NCBI GenBank assembly: GCA_902461085.1
Contig: CABPWH010000029.1
Coordinates: 1 to 23,689 of the forward strand
Origin: an uncultured Collinsella sp.
GTDB lineage: Bacteria > Actinomycetota > Coriobacteriia > Coriobacteriales > Coriobacteriaceae
DNA length: 23,689 bases
Direction: 5' to 3'
The translations under genes were made by a program, and so were the position numbers. Of the stretch, positions 1 to 8,068 are shown piece after piece. A model generated the notes under the pieces. That model saw only the letters and a list, made by a program, of their open reading frames with translations, was not told where the DNA came from and did no database searches. Every line of letters begins with the position of its first letter. The stretch's first letter is position 1.

Positions 1-341
1 CCGCCAATGCCGTGGCGGCGCAGGCGACGAGTGGCGGCGCAGTTAGCTCGACTCCGGTGAAGGGCCCGTTCCAGTCGTTCCCGTATTGGGCCGTGTGCTG
101 GCTGCTGTTCTTTTTGTTGATGTTCCCGTTTGGTGCCGGCTCCTTTGCCGCGCTGATCTTCTTTACGATTCCCATCTATCACTGGGTGGCGCGTGCGCTC
201 GATGGCGATTGGGCACGCGGGGATATTCAGGTTGGTCCGGCACCGGTGACAGCTAGGGCTCAGAATGTTTCCGCTTCGGTTGATGCTGACGTGGCTACCG
301 CGACCACCGCTGAGCCGGTCGTCAAAGAGGGTGATGAATGA
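1..341 (+). CDS. C-terminal part of a small membrane protein (5' end outside window)
   Basis: The reading frame is open to the left edge (in-frame Ala-Asn-Ala codons precede a GTG at 12), so the true start probably lies outside the window. The visible part has a short polar stretch, then a hydrophobic block that reads as two closely spaced membrane segments around FPYWAVCWLLFFLLMFPFG and SFAALIFFTIPIYHW, then an Ala/Val/Thr-rich acidic tail. Its stop overlaps the next start in an ATGA-type junction, so the two genes are co-translated and probably work together at the membrane. DUF4097 proteins are often preceded by small membrane regulators (PadR/DUF1700-like genes), but I cannot assign this fragment to a family. 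Confidence 0.7.
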   Translation, partial: ANAVAAQATSGGAVSSTPVKGPFQSFPYWAVCWLLFFLLMFPFGAGSFAALIFFTIPIYHWVARALDGDWARGDIQVGPAPVTARAQNVSASVDADVATATTAEPVVKEGDE

Positions 342-1237
342 TGAAGCTTTCGCATGAATCCAAGGTACGCTTGGGCGTTGGCATCGGAGCGTTCGTGCTC
401 ATCATCGGACTTGTCTTTGGCATTTCGCGGACATTGATTCATTTTGATGGTCCGTGGGATCTCGACGATGTTGTATCCGACTTGTCAGGTATGGACGATG
501 CGTTTGACGAGGACGATTCTTTGAATAGCGGTAACTATTCCGCTCGGCCTCAGCAGCTTTCGAGCGAAACGTTTGATGCCGACGCGTTCACATCGCTTGA
601 CTTGGACGTGACGTCGGGCACGGTCGAGGTCAAACACGTCTCCGGCGGGCCAGTGCGCGTAATTGAAAGCGGTCGCGTGGCAACGGGGACCGTTGCCTTC
701 GATGCGGCAACCCAGAACCTGGCCGAAATCAAGGGCTCTACGCTCAAGATTCGCCAGTTCGATTGCGATGACGAGCGCGCCATTGACCGCACGGTTACCG
801 TCGAACTGCCGCGCGAAGTTGCCGATAACATGGTGGGCATTACAGCGAATGTGGGATCGGGTGACCTGACGGTCGCGGGCATTGCGTGTCATGACCTCAA
901 CCTGACTTTGGACTCTGGAGACGTTGAGTTTACGGGCACCGTGACCGATACCCTGAATGCCGAGGTCGGTTCGGGCGATGTGACGTTCGAGCTCTACCAG
1001 GCCCCCGCGAAGTCGATGGACGTGAGTGTGGGCTCGGGCGATGTGGAGATGATGGTTCCGAACTCGACGGGCTTTAAGGCGAGCCTTACCTTGGGCAGCG
1101 GCGACTTCGAGAGCGATTTCCTTCCGCTTGGCTACGACGGCGAGACCATTTTGAATCTTGAATTCGATAACGGCGATAAGTCTGCTACGTATCGTTTTGA
1201 GGTCGGTTCGGGCGACATGTCATTTGATTCAGAGTGA
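338..1237 (+). CDS. Membrane-anchored DUF4097-family beta-strand repeat protein
   Basis: The 299-aa protein begins with a short basic segment and one membrane helix at about residues 11-33, then an acidic linker and a long extracytoplasmic region. From about residue 85 the sequence is a ladder of short beta repeats, each turning on a [VLD]-x-SGD motif: VGSGD, LDSGD, VGSGD, VGSGD, LGSGD, a degenerate FDNGD, and a final VGSGD. This is the pattern of DUF4097 / putative adhesin proteins, which are predicted to fold as a beta-solenoid. The start overlaps the preceding gene by four bases; ATG at 341 is an alternative one codon on. The biochemical role of the family is unsettled; envelope-stress sensing is only a guess from the membrane neighbour. 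Confidence 0.8.
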   Translation: MMKLSHESKVRLGVGIGAFVLIIGLVFGISRTLIHFDGPWDLDDVVSDLSGMDDAFDEDDSLNSGNYSARPQQLSSETFDADAFTSLDLDVTSGTVEVKHVSGGPVRVIESGRVATGTVAFDAATQNLAEIKGSTLKIRQFDCDDERAIDRTVTVELPREVADNMVGITANVGSGDLTVAGIACHDLNLTLDSGDVEFTGTVTDTLNAEVGSGDVTFELYQAPAKSMDVSVGSGDVEMMVPNSTGFKASLTLGSGDFESDFLPLGYDGETILNLEFDNGDKSATYRFEVGSGDMSFDSE

Positions 1238-1285
1238 CGGGCGGTTATCGAAGACTTATATACCATAGCTGCGCTGTTTGATGGA

Positions 1286-1321
1286 GGCGCCGGAGCCGTG
1301 ACGGGCTCCGGCGCCTTTGCC
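1286..1321 (+). terminator. Rho-independent-type terminator after the DUF4097 gene
   Basis: Two perfectly complementary 12-base arms, 1286-1297 (GGCGCCGGAGCC) and 1304-1315, enclose a 6-base loop and are followed by TTTGCCTTT. The T run is interrupted, but the stem is very stable. It separates the membrane pair from the elp3 pair. Confidence 0.75.
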
Positions 1322-1323
1322 TT

Positions 1324-1329
1324 TACAAT
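1324..1329 (+). promoter_or_regulatory. Possible -10 box (TACAAT) immediately before elp3
   Basis: TACAAT ends only six bases before the elp3 ATG, so a start site at the usual distance would fall on or beside the start codon and give a leaderless or nearly leaderless mRNA. No good -35 is visible at 16-18 bases; GTGACG at 1298-1303 lies in the terminator loop and is 20 bases away. Tentative. Confidence 0.3.
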
Positions 1330-1335
1330 GGGGTC

Positions 1336-3240
1336 ATGGAACAGATTATCTTGAACATACTCGAGGCTCTGCGTCGCGGCGAGACCGTGGACGACAAAGC
1401 GCTCGTCAAACTGATACATGCCGAGGCGCGCCGTGAGGGTGCCGACAAACGCGATTTGGCCAAGCGCCGTCTGCTGCCGTTTTACCAGCGGGTTAAACGT
1501 GAGGAGCCGGCTCGGTGGGCTGCGTGGAATGTCGATTCCGATCTGGAACGTCAACTGCTGCAGGTCCTGCGCATGAAGCCTCGTCGCACGGCTTCGGGCG
1601 TGGCGACCATTACCGTCATCACCAAGCCCTGGCCATGCTCGGGCGATTGCCTGTTTTGCCCCAACGATCTGCGCATGCCCAAAAGCTACCTGCACGCCGA
1701 GCCGGCGTGCGCCCGTGCGGAGCAAAATTGCTTTGACCCATATCTGCAGGTGAGCGCTCGTCTGACCGCGCTTTCGCAGATGGGGCATGCGACCGACAAG
1801 ATTGAACTCATCGTGCTCGGCGGTACCTGGAGCGACTATCCGCAAGGGTATCAGACGTGGTTTATGTCGGAGCTTTTCCGTGCGCTGAACGATGACGCCG
1901 TTGCTGGTGTGGCGGCTAACCCCATGTTGGCGCGTCCGGGCATCAGCCGTGCCGAGGCGGGGCGCCTGCTCGATGACGCTCCCGCCGATGCCCTGCCGCC
2001 GGTGGTGGCGGAGCGTCGCGAGCGCTATCGGGCCGCCGGCATTGCGACCGACGAGGCCGAGCTTACGAGCGGTGTTGCCGGCGAACAGGAGTGTGTGGAT
2101 GCTGCCGTGGGCGGCTACAACCGTGCGGTGCGTCGGCTGTACGGCCCCGGCACGCCGTGGGGCGAGGTCGCCGAGTGGCAGACGGCCACGATGGAGGAGC
2201 TTGAGCGCCAGCAGCGCATCAACGAGACGGCGAAGCATCGCGTGGTGGGACTCGTTATTGAGACACGCCCCGATGCCGTGACGCCACAGGCGCTCACGCT
2301 CATTCGTCGCCTGGGCTGCACCAAGATTCAGATGGGCATCCAAAGCCTTGACCAGCACCTGCTCGACATCAACGAGCGCCGTATTACGGTGGCACATATC
2401 GAGCGGGCGTTTTCGCTTGCGCGCCTGTTTGGCTTTAAGATTCACGCGCATTTTATGCTTAACCTGCTGGGCGCCACGCCGGAGGGGGACAAGCGCGACT
2501 ACAAGCGCTTTATGACCGAGGGGGCCTTTATGCCCGACGAGGTCAAGGTCTATCCGTGTGCGCTCATCGAGGGCTCGCGTCTGGTGGGCCGCTATGAGCG
2601 CGGCGAGTGGCGCCCCTATACCGAGGACGAGCTACTCGATGTGCTAGCCGATGACATCGTGGTGACGCCGTCCTTCTGCCGTATCAGCCGCATGATTCGC
2701 GACTTTAGTTCCGACGACATCATGGTGGGCAACAAGAAACCCAACCTGCGTCAGCTCGTTGAGAACCGCCTGGCTGCTCGGGGTGACGGTGCGACGGTGC
2801 GCGAGATTCGCTATCGCGAAATCAGCACGGCGGGTGCCGAGTTGGATGAGCTATCTCTTGATGAAGTCGCATACGAGACCCCGGTGACGCGCGAGCGCTT
2901 TTTGCAGTGGGTGACGCCCGAGGGCAAGATCGCGGGCTTTTTGCGCCTGTCTCTGCCCGATCGTGCTTTTGTTGCCGCGCATACGGACGAGTTGCCGACG
3001 ATACCGGACGAGGCGATGATTCGCGAGGTGCACGTGTATGGCATGGCGGCGCGCGTGGGGCATCAAGGCCAGGCGGCCCAGCACCATGGGTTGGGGCGTC
3101 TGCTCGTAGAGCGTGCGTGCGAGATTGCCCGGGATGCGGGTTATGCGCGTATCAACGTGATTAGCGCGATTGGCACACGCGAGTACTATCGCCATCTTGG
3201 ATTTTATGACCATGGCCTTTATCTGCAAAAGGAGCTCTAG
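1336..3240 (+). CDS. elp3: Elp3-family radical SAM / GNAT tRNA wobble-uridine modification enzyme
   Basis: The 634-aa protein has the full Elp3 architecture. An N-terminal helical tRNA-binding part precedes a radical SAM core with the cluster motif CxxxCxxC at Cys101, Cys105 and Cys108 (PCSGDCLFCPND). The C-terminal quarter is a GNAT acetyltransferase domain with an acetyl-CoA loop QHHGLG at about 582-587 and a late TREYYRHLGF segment. In archaea and eukaryotes Elp3 uses acetyl-CoA and SAM chemistry to build carboxymethyl-type groups on U34 of tRNA. Bacterial homologues act without the other Elongator subunits, and none is visible here. The ATG has a short GGGG ribosome site close upstream. 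The next gene begins directly after the stop. Confidence 0.93.
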   Translation: MEQIILNILEALRRGETVDDKALVKLIHAEARREGADKRDLAKRRLLPFYQRVKREEPARWAAWNVDSDLERQLLQVLRMKPRRTASGVATITVITKPWPCSGDCLFCPNDLRMPKSYLHAEPACARAEQNCFDPYLQVSARLTALSQMGHATDKIELIVLGGTWSDYPQGYQTWFMSELFRALNDDAVAGVAANPMLARPGISRAEAGRLLDDAPADALPPVVAERRERYRAAGIATDEAELTSGVAGEQECVDAAVGGYNRAVRRLYGPGTPWGEVAEWQTATMEELERQQRINETAKHRVVGLVIETRPDAVTPQALTLIRRLGCTKIQMGIQSLDQHLLDINERRITVAHIERAFSLARLFGFKIHAHFMLNLLGATPEGDKRDYKRFMTEGAFMPDEVKVYPCALIEGSRLVGRYERGEWRPYTEDELLDVLADDIVVTPSFCRISRMIRDFSSDDIMVGNKKPNLRQLVENRLAARGDGATVREIRYREISTAGAELDELSLDEVAYETPVTRERFLQWVTPEGKIAGFLRLSLPDRAFVAAHTDELPTIPDEAMIREVHVYGMAARVGHQGQAAQHHGLGRLLVERACEIARDAGYARINVISAIGTREYYRHLGFYDHGLYLQKEL

Positions 3241-4119
3241 ATGAACAAGCCGAGTGTTTCTGCCGGCGTCGTCGCCGGCGTTGCTCTGGGAGCCGCGGCG
3301 CTTGGTGCGGCCGCCGTCGCTGTTCGCGCTGCCTGTCTGCAGGTTGCGCGAACCCGCAATGGGTTGGCGCGTGTGAAACGCGTGCACGATGAGGGCGGCG
3401 ATGAGATTCGCGTGTTGGTGCAAGGCGGCGTCTACCAAAGCGCGAGCTATGTCGGTGAGCGTTGGACCGAGCCCGTCTTTGCGTACTATCGTTCGTTTGA
3501 CGACGTGTTTGAGTCCGAGGATGCGATGCGCGACGCTTATGGTCACGGCATCGACCGCATGCTTATGCTGGGCGGCGGCGGGTTTGCTTATCCTAAGTTC
3601 GCCCTGATGTCGCACGAGGGCTTGCGCATGGACGTCATCGAGTATGACGCAGAGATTACGCGTCTGGCACGTCGCTGGTTCTACCTGGACGAGCTGGAGC
3701 GCGCGGTGGGCGATCGCCTGCGGGTGATTACCGCTGAGGCGCGTTCGTACCTGGGCGTGACGAGCGTGGGCCATCGTCGCTACGACGTGATCGTGAGCGA
3801 TTGCTTTGGCGGTGCCGAGCCCGTGCGTGAGCTGGCGACCGTTGAGGCGCTGCGTTTAGTGCGTGGCAGCCTAAATGTTGGTGGCGTCTACGTCGCCAAT
3901 ATCGTGAGCGCAAACGAGGGGAGCGACGTGACGTTCCTGCGCGACTGCGCTGCCACGGCACTCGAGGTATTCGTCCACGCCTGGGTGGTCCCATGTGGCG
4001 ATGCGAAGTTCGGCGGCGAGGAAAACTACCTGCTCATCGCCAGCGACGGCAACTACGCCTTTGCCGAAGCCGTGCCCTTCGACACCGACTTCCTCGGCAC
4101 CGTCCTTCACGACAAATAG
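3241..4119 (+). CDS. Spermidine-synthase-like (class I SAM-fold) protein with N-terminal hydrophobic anchor
   Basis: The 292-aa protein starts on the base after the Elp3 stop, with an AAGGAG ribosome site inside the last Elp3 codons, so translation is coupled. An Ala/Val-rich hydrophobic segment (about residues 8-34) looks like a membrane anchor. The rest is a Rossmann methyltransferase-like fold of the polyamine aminopropyltransferase type: glycine loop LMLGGGGFAYPK (109-119), acidic ribose-binding residues in VIEYD (132-136), and YDVIVSDCFGGAEP (181-194) where true spermidine synthases carry their catalytic Asp (Asp187 here). Many such orphan proteins are annotated spermidine synthase without proof. 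The substrate is unknown, and no speD or ornithine/arginine decarboxylase gene is nearby. Confidence 0.75.
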   Translation: MNKPSVSAGVVAGVALGAAALGAAAVAVRAACLQVARTRNGLARVKRVHDEGGDEIRVLVQGGVYQSASYVGERWTEPVFAYYRSFDDVFESEDAMRDAYGHGIDRMLMLGGGGFAYPKFALMSHEGLRMDVIEYDAEITRLARRWFYLDELERAVGDRLRVITAEARSYLGVTSVGHRRYDVIVSDCFGGAEPVRELATVEALRLVRGSLNVGGVYVANIVSANEGSDVTFLRDCAATALEVFVHAWVVPCGDAKFGGEENYLLIASDGNYAFAEAVPFDTDFLGTVLHDK

Positions 4120-4145
4120 GTCTTCCCGTCCCAAAAAGACTGGTC

Positions 4146-6590
4146 TTAGGCGTGGTCGCGCCAGCCGAGAACGCGCTGCTTCATGCCCTCTATATCGAGC
4201 ACGCCTTCGGCAAAGCCCTTGCGCACGAGCTCTTCTGGAACGAATTCGTCGTAGCGGTCAAAGTAAGGCACCTCGCCAGGATAGACGAGCTCGATGGGGT
4301 CGAAGTCCTTCTCGGCCTCGGCGGCGAGCACCTCAAAGAACGTCTCCTCGTCGGCCTTCATCTTAAACTGCATAAAGTACGGGCGTGATGGGTCGAGTCC
4401 GCGAAGGCCCAGCTCAGCGGCACATTTAATCTTGAGCATGCGCTCGAGCGCCAAAAAGGCGTAGCTGCCCAGCCAGGGGAAGAGCACCCAGGTATCGCCG
4501 CCCAGGTTGATGAGCGGTTTAGTTCCCGCACCCGAAAGCTTGGCCGTATGACGAGCCTGCGCTAAGCGGGCCCGTGCGTTACCCATGAGGTACGGATATG
4601 TTGCGTGCTCGTTGAGCGCCTTGCGCATGCGCTTGAGTACGTGCGTGTTGATGTCACCGGGACAGTCGCCAAAGTAGGCCGGCACACGGCCTTTGACCTG
4701 CGTGGCAAAGACGGTATGACGCTTCCAGTCAACTTCCTCGACAATCCAGCAGTGTCCGGCGATGGCGATGCGCTCGCCGGGCGGTGGGGGATTGACGATC
4801 GTGCCCAACTCGGCCGACTCGCTGCGAACGGTGAACTCCTCGTTTTCCTGGAACACGGCGTAGAACTTAAAGTTGTTAATGATGCGCTCCCCCGCGAGGC
4901 CCACGATGAGCCCGCCACCTTCGGTGACCTGGATATGGTCGATCTTAATGAGGTGACGTAGCAGCACACGGTAATCGTCTGCCGAGACACGGTGGAAATA
5001 GCTGAGCGTGAGCACGCGCTGGGCAAGTTCGGCCGGCGTGAGCTCGCCGGTGCTGGCGAGGGTCGACATAGTCTGGTGATAGAGCAGGCTGTAGGGGAGT
5101 CGATCGAGCTCGGGCGGCTCGACCCACTTTTCCTCGCGATAGAGTTGTACGAGCGCGATACCCTGCAGGAGCTTCCAGGGAATGGTTTCGGGCATCATCG
5201 TGCGCGGCTCGGGCTCTTCCTCGCGCATGACGAACCACATCTCGGGCGGAAGATCGCGGCGCCCCGTGCGGCCCATTCGCTGCAAAAAAGAGCTGACGGT
5301 AAACGGCGCGTCGATCTGAAACGCACGCTCCAGACGGCCGATATCGATACCGAGTTCCAGCGTAGAGGTGGTGACGGTTGTCTGTGCCTGCTCTTCATCG
5401 CGCATGAGTTCTTCGGCCGTCTCGCGTAGTGATGCCGAAAGATTGCCATGGTGGATGAGAAAACGGTCGGGCTCGTGTCGACTTTCGCAGTAGCTGCGCA
5501 GCATGGAGCACACGGCCTCTGCCTCCTCGCGCGAGTTGGCAAAGACCAAGCACTTGCGGCCGCGGGTGTGTTCGAAGATATAGCCCATGCCGGGGTCGGC
5601 GTTGTCGGGCGCTGTGTCGGTGGGGCTGAGAAGCGCCTGCTCGGTCGCTCGTGGGATGTCGACTTCGCCCTCGGGGGCTGAGGAAGTGCGACGGTCCTTG
5701 GGGGCAGCCTTGCCCCGTGCCTGATCACGGCGTTGGCGGCGTTCCTCCTGTGTGAGTTGCCCACTATGGCGCATGTCTTGGGTGCTGACGGGCAGTGCCG
5801 CGGTTGGTGCCGCCTCAATGCGCTCGCATGCGAGCACCTCAGCTTCCTGCGGACCTGTGCTCGTGAATCCTCGCTGCTGAGCCTGGGGACCCGAGTTGTA
5901 GAAGTGCTCCATGGAGATACGCCACACGCGGCGCGGCTCCTCAAAACGGGGGATAACGCAGTCGCGTCCCGTTCCCTGTGAGAGAAAAGCGCCCGTGCGC
6001 TCGGGGTCGCCGATGGTGGCCGAAAGGCCGATGCGCCGGGGTTGTACGCCGGCCATGCGCGAGAGGCGCTCGATAAGGCAGAGCGTCTGCCCGCCGCGGT
6101 CGCCGCGCATGAGCGAATGAACCTCGTCGATGACGACGTAGCGCAGGTCGCAAAACATGCGCGGGATCGCCATGTGCTTATGGATCAGGAGCGCCTCGAG
6201 CGATTCGGGCGTAATCTGTAGGATGCCGCTTGGCTTTTTGATGAGCTTTGCCTTGTGCGACTGCGAGACATCGCCGTGCCAGTGCCAGACGGGGATATCG
6301 GCCTCTTCGCACAGATCGTTGAGGCGAACGAACTGGTCGTTGATGAGCGCCTTGAGGGGGCCAATATAGAGGGCGCCAACGCTTGCGGGCGGCCTCTCCC
6401 AAAACTCGGTCAGGATGGGAAAGAAGGCCGCTTCGGTTTTGCCGGAAGCTGTGGATGCCGTCAGGAGTACATTGTCTTGTGTGCTAAAGATGGCATCTGC
6501 CGCCGCAACCTGAATGGAGCGCAGGCTCTCCCAATCGTGGGAGTAGATGAAGTCTTGGATAAACGGGGCGTAGCGGTCAAAGGCGTTCAC
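4146..6590 (-). CDS. Lhr/BrxHI-like superfamily 2 DEAD/DEAH-box helicase
   Basis: The 814-aa protein has motif I (STASGKT, about 46-52), motif II as DEVH (VVIDEVHSL), motif III as LSAT, and a motif VI region QRMGRTGRR. After the RecA-like pair comes a long C-terminal region of the kind found in Lhr-type helicases. A polar, Arg/Gln/Pro-rich stretch of roughly 80 residues (from about 255) separates the two RecA lobes and looks disordered. I chose GTG at 6588-6590 because AAAGGAGG lies four bases before it; the longer frame would begin at a TTG (6620) with no ribosome site. It is the last gene of the TerB-ATPase-helicase cassette. Related helicases occur in BREX loci as BrxHI. Likely role: ATP-driven DNA or RNA unwinding, partner unknown. 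Confidence 0.88.
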   Translation of the reverse strand: MNAFDRYAPFIQDFIYSHDWESLRSIQVAAADAIFSTQDNVLLTASTASGKTEAAFFPILTEFWERPPASVGALYIGPLKALINDQFVRLNDLCEEADIPVWHWHGDVSQSHKAKLIKKPSGILQITPESLEALLIHKHMAIPRMFCDLRYVVIDEVHSLMRGDRGGQTLCLIERLSRMAGVQPRRIGLSATIGDPERTGAFLSQGTGRDCVIPRFEEPRRVWRISMEHFYNSGPQAQQRGFTSTGPQEAEVLACERIEAAPTAALPVSTQDMRHSGQLTQEERRQRRDQARGKAAPKDRRTSSAPEGEVDIPRATEQALLSPTDTAPDNADPGMGYIFEHTRGRKCLVFANSREEAEAVCSMLRSYCESRHEPDRFLIHHGNLSASLRETAEELMRDEEQAQTTVTTSTLELGIDIGRLERAFQIDAPFTVSSFLQRMGRTGRRDLPPEMWFVMREEEPEPRTMMPETIPWKLLQGIALVQLYREEKWVEPPELDRLPYSLLYHQTMSTLASTGELTPAELAQRVLTLSYFHRVSADDYRVLLRHLIKIDHIQVTEGGGLIVGLAGERIINNFKFYAVFQENEEFTVRSESAELGTIVNPPPPGERIAIAGHCWIVEEVDWKRHTVFATQVKGRVPAYFGDCPGDINTHVLKRMRKALNEHATYPYLMGNARARLAQARHTAKLSGAGTKPLINLGGDTWVLFPWLGSYAFLALERMLKIKCAAELGLRGLDPSRPYFMQFKMKADEETFFEVLAAEAEKDFDPIELVYPGEVPYFDRYDEFVPEELVRKGFAEGVLDIEGMKQRVLGWRDHA

Positions 6591-6672
6591 GAGGCCTCCT
6601 TTCAAAAGCGAATCTCTCAACGCGGCGGGCAGTAGCTTGCTGCATTACTGCTTCAACGTTTGCCCAGATAGA

Positions 6673-6709
6673 GCCTGCCAAAATAAACCTGTCCCTTTTT
6701 GGCAGGTTA
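6673..6709. repeat. Palindromic REP-like element with two overlapping hairpins
   Basis: CCTGCCAAAA (6674-6683) pairs perfectly with TTTTGGCAGG (6697-6706) across a 13-base loop. The loop contains AACCTG (6686-6691), which can instead pair with CAGGTT (6703-6708), so the two folds exclude each other. On the minus strand the element directly follows the TAA that would end the extended ATPase frame, and it precedes the helicase ribosome site. It lacks a T run after the stem, so it is not a classical terminator. It resembles dispersed palindromes seen between bacterial genes, but only one copy is in this window. Confidence 0.5.
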
Positions 6710-6802
6710 GATGGTGAATTCGGCGAAGTTACGGTCGCCGCCTGCGGTATCGGTGTCGCCTGTTGCGGCTGGCGGGGCCCGCGCGGCGCCGCCCCCGCTC
6801 AC
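6707..6802 (-). other. In-frame 31-codon extension of the ATPase gene beyond its amber stop
   Basis: After the TAG at 6803-6805 the same frame stays open for 31 codons and ends at TAA (6707-6709). It encodes an Ala/Gly/Pro/Thr-rich linker and ends in GGDRNFAEFTI. The linker composition continues that of the residues before the TAG (ALAPAAPNTGSP), and the aromatic-acidic ending looks like a deliberate C-terminal peptide. The simplest reading is a recent TAG mutation that truncates the protein; readthrough or a sequencing error are alternatives. Confidence 0.6.
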
Positions 6803-8068
6803 CTACGGAGAGCCTGTGTTTGGGGCTGCCGGCGCCAGCGCGTCGCCGCCGACGCTTTGCAGCAGCTCGGCCACGTTGGCGTCGGGGTTTTGGCATAGGA
6901 TGTCGAGCAGCTCGATAAAGTCACGAATGACTTCACGCGGCGTCAGATGCGTGTCGGCTCCCACGCGACCGAACTCGATCTTGAGGAAGTTCACCAAGTC
7001 GTTCTCGGTAAGCGTGGGCGTCCAGCCAAAGTAGCCGGCGTGAATTTGCATGAGTTTTTCGATCAGCACCAGCAGCTCCTCGTAGGTGAGTGGCTGCAGA
7101 CGGATGATGGGCGCGAGCATGTCCTTAAGGTCCTCGCGCGCAAAGCGACCCTGAGCGAGTCGGCTGCGCAGAGCCTCGTAGGAGAACACGCCGCGGCGGC
7201 GGTCTTCGATGGAGGTTGGCGTGCCGCCCATAATCATGCCCAGATACTGCGCCTTGCCCTGGAGTGTGTCGTTGTACATGGTCAGGATTTTCTCGTAGTT
7301 GTACTGGCGCGTGATGGCGTTGGGAATCTTATACAGATTCACGAGCTCGTCGATGAGCACCAACATACCCTTGTAGCCGCTGCAGACCAAAAAACGCGCG
7401 ATGAGCTTAACGTAGTCGTACCAGTCGTCGTCGCTGATGATGGTCGAGGAGCCCAGCTCGGCGCGAGCCTCGCTCTTGGTACGGTATTCGCCGCGGATCC
7501 ATTTGGTCACGCGGCTCATGGCTTCTTCGTCGCCCTCGGATACGGCCGTGCGATAGCGGCGGAGCATGCGGGTGAAGTCGAAGCCGTGGACCATTTCCTC
7601 GAGCGGGGCCAGTTGGGCATTGACGACCGACTCGTCGACGTCGGCGCACGAGGCGACCCAGCGATCAAGAATAAGGTTGAGCGCACCGCCCTCGGGGCGC
7701 GTCTTGGTCGATATATTGCGTATGAGCTCGCGGTAGGTGGCAAGGCCCTGCCCCTGCCCGCCCTGCAGACGGCGCTCGGGGGACAAGTCTGCATCGGCGA
7801 CGACGAATCCCTCGCCCATGGCATGCGTTCGGATGGTTTGGAGCAAAAAGCTCTTGCCGGCGCCGTAGCGACCGACCAGGAAGCGGAAGCTCGCCCCACC
7901 GTCGGCGATGAGACTCAGATCGGTGAGCAGGGCGCGGATCTCGACCTCGCGCCCTACGGTAATGTAGGGAAGGCCGATGCGCGGGACCACGCCGCCCTTG
8001 AGCGAGTTGAGAATGACGGCAGCGACGCGCTTGGGCACGCGGGGTGCTGCGGATGCGGTATCACTCAT
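6803..8068 (-). CDS. BrxD-like (DUF2791-type) P-loop ATPase
   Basis: The 421-aa protein has a Walker A motif GRYGAGKS (66-73), a Walker B LVLIDEL about 170 residues on, a sensor-1-like GMIMGGTP, and ALRSRLAQGRF, which may supply an arginine finger. This is the pattern of AAA-type ATPases annotated DUF2791 or BREX ATP-binding protein BrxD. The ATG overlaps the end of the TerB gene by eight bases, with GAGAGGA upstream, so it is translationally coupled. The protein ends at an amber codon that probably removes a short conserved-looking tail. Expected role: an ATP-driven switch or loader for the helicase encoded downstream; nothing here shows the substrate. Confidence 0.85.
   Translation of the reverse strand: MSDTASAAPRVPKRVAAVILNSLKGGVVPRIGLPYITVGREVEIRALLTDLSLIADGGASFRFLVGRYGAGKSFLLQTIRTHAMGEGFVVADADLSPERRLQGGQGQGLATYRELIRNISTKTRPEGGALNLILDRWVASCADVDESVVNAQLAPLEEMVHGFDFTRMLRRYRTAVSEGDEEAMSRVTKWIRGEYRTKSEARAELGSSTIISDDDWYDYVKLIARFLVCSGYKGMLVLIDELVNLYKIPNAITRQYNYEKILTMYNDTLQGKAQYLGMIMGGTPTSIEDRRRGVFSYEALRSRLAQGRFAREDLKDMLAPIIRLQPLTYEELLVLIEKLMQIHAGYFGWTPTLTENDLVNFLKIEFGRVGADTHLTPREVIRDFIELLDILCQNPDANVAELLQSVGGDALAPAAPNTGSP

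Noticed and set aside
1132..2451. Long (439-codon) open frame antisense to elp3
   Set aside because: It lies opposite conserved Elp3 codons, has no ribosome site or domain, and is Arg/His-rich. It is a by-product of GC-rich third positions.
4120..4145. Terminator between the convergent spermidine-synthase-like and helicase genes
   Set aside because: Only five-base complementary arms (GTCTT/AAGAC) occur in 26 bases, which is too weak to call.
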